Position numbers and translations under genes: made by a program
Assembly (NCBI RefSeq): GCF_902459475.1
Contig: NZ_LR699114.1
Span: 1,364,001-1,428,000, forward strand
Direction of reading: 5' to 3'
DNA length: 64,000 bases
Source: Aquicella lusitana
GTDB taxonomy: Bacteria > Pseudomonadota > Gammaproteobacteria > DSM-16500
Notes under the pieces: model-generated
The model's input: the letters and a program-made list of their open reading frames with translations, nothing else
The model's database searches: none
What the model was told of the DNA's origin: nothing
Shown here: in pieces, positions 63,403 to 64,000 of the stretch
Layout of the letters: every line of letters begins with the position of its first letter
How positions within the stretch are numbered: the stretch's first letter is position 1

Positions 63403-64000
63403 TTACATACCCATTAATCCAATGCTCCCACCACCATCGACAAAGAGCGTTTGGCCTGTAATAAAGCCCGCTCTCTTATCCAGAAAAAAGGCAACGGAAT
63501 AAGCAATTTCATCGGGTTCGCCCATCCGTCCCATCGGGATAGTAGACATAACACGCTTTTCTTGCTCACTTCCTTTAGGATGATCAAAGAAAAATTGTTC
63601 TGTATTGATCGGGCCTGGTGCGATGGCATTTACCGTGATTCCATCTTTCGCAAGCTCTAAAGCCCATGTACGTGTTAGGCCAACTAATGCTGCTTTTGCC
63701 GCACTATAACTTGACCGTCCAACTTTACCTAACATTGCGCGGCTGGCGATGTTGATGACACGACCCCAATTTTTTTCTTTCATGTTTGGAATAAAAAATT
63801 TCATCGCTTGGAGTGCAGGGCGCAAATTAATATCAATTACAGTGTTAAAATCATTGAGGTTTATGTCTTCTATCAATTGTGGTTTGGCGATTCCAATGTT
63901 ATTAACAATACCATCAATGGAATGCTTTTGTTTAATAGTACTAAAAATTGAAATGGTTTTATCAGCATCACTTAAATCTGCCAAATACAAAACGCCTGGA
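63403..64000 (-). CDS. SDR family oxidoreductase (partial at window edge)
   Basis: A short-chain dehydrogenase, 5' end beyond the window; the frame stays open to base 64000. Visible parts are YLADLSDADKT near the edge, VNNIGIAKPQLIE, the catalytic Tyr-x-x-x-Lys in SSYSAAKAALVGLTRTWALE, VNAIAPGPINTEQFFFDHPK and the C-terminal GFITGQTLFVDGGGSIGLMGM. The NAD(P)-binding TGxxxGxG end is missing because of the edge. Resembles FabG-type 3-oxoacyl reductases; substrate undetermined. Confidence 0.85.
   Translation of the reverse strand, partial: PGVLYLADLSDADKTISIFSTIKQKHSIDGIVNNIGIAKPQLIEDINLNDFNTVIDINLRPALQAMKFFIPNMKEKNWGRVINIASRAMLGKVGRSSYSAAKAALVGLTRTWALELAKDGITVNAIAPGPINTEQFFFDHPKGSEQEKRVMSTIPMGRMGEPDEIAYSVAFFLDKRAGFITGQTLFVDGGGSIGLMGM

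Overview
The window is an AT-rich, gene-dense gammaproteobacterial chromosome segment. No rRNA, tRNA, CRISPR array or complete prophage was seen. The content suggests a Legionellales-type bacterium that lives with protist or animal hosts (Legionella, Aquicella, Coxiella or Berkiella relatives). The clues are a eukaryote-type F-box protein, a CE-clan cysteine protease/acetyltransferase-like protein, a GDSL phospholipase-like protein, several long orphan proteins with helical or effector-like composition, a GH5 cellulase, and a bo3-type oxidase next to an FNR regulator. The taxonomic placement is inference; no marker gene is present.

Layout. 0-5.3 kb: small membrane protein, DUF5996 protein, NhaP-type antiporter, DUF2007 protein and a secreted M64 peptidase. 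5.4-9.8 kb: a two-component NHEJ repair locus (LigD and Ku, convergent), then a DUF3175/DUF3775 pair. 10-14.4 kb: MgtC/DUF4010 membrane protein, acyl-CoA thioesterase, nucleoside phosphorylase and an ATP-grasp protein. 14.4-17.4 kb: an orphan gene split at a classic -1 slippery heptamer, a DUF488 protein, a lipoprotein, a block of tandem and inverted repeats, and a 32-aa membrane peptide. 17.6-23.9 kb: accessory/effector-like genes (GDSL hydrolase, orphan 515-aa protein, F-box protein) and an orphan adenine DNA methyltransferase. 23.9-28.8 kb: cyoABCD and a divergent fnr with its own FNR-like box. 28.8-36.7 kb: a hairpin carrying two opposed DnaA boxes, repeats, GH5 cellulase, an outer-membrane barrel, a 1039-aa protein with a C-terminal poly(A)-polymerase/CCA-transferase domain, and a LuxR-type regulator.

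36.8-47.7 kb is one tightly packed 12-gene leftward operon: hypA-hypB-hypF-hypC-hypD-hypE, then four subunits of a soluble group 3-like (sulfhydrogenase type) [NiFe] hydrogenase, its maturation protease and a nickel transporter. It is a self-contained hydrogenase kit, but its HypA has lost the whole zinc-binding domain. 47.9-49.1 kb holds an ABM monooxygenase and two paralogous small proteins around a membrane protein. 49.5-53.3 kb is a three-gene operon (beta-CASP nuclease, AMP-phosphorylase type enzyme, PRPP-synthetase homologue) that reads like an RNA/nucleotide-to-ribose-phosphate salvage module. 53.3-64 kb is accessory: GNAT acetyltransferase, a Cas4-like/DUF2779 nuclease, insertion-sequence debris flanked by REP hairpins, the CE-clan effector candidate, an alcohol dehydrogenase, an HxlR regulator, an O-methyltransferase, a truncated DUF1275 gene, a strongly diverged C5-cytosine-methyltransferase-like protein and a partial SDR oxidoreductase at the edge.

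The observations most worth following are the zinc-less HypA, the A-AAA-AAC frameshift junction, the degenerate C5-methyltransferase-like protein, the CE-clan effector candidate, and the nuclease/phosphorylase/PRPP operon.
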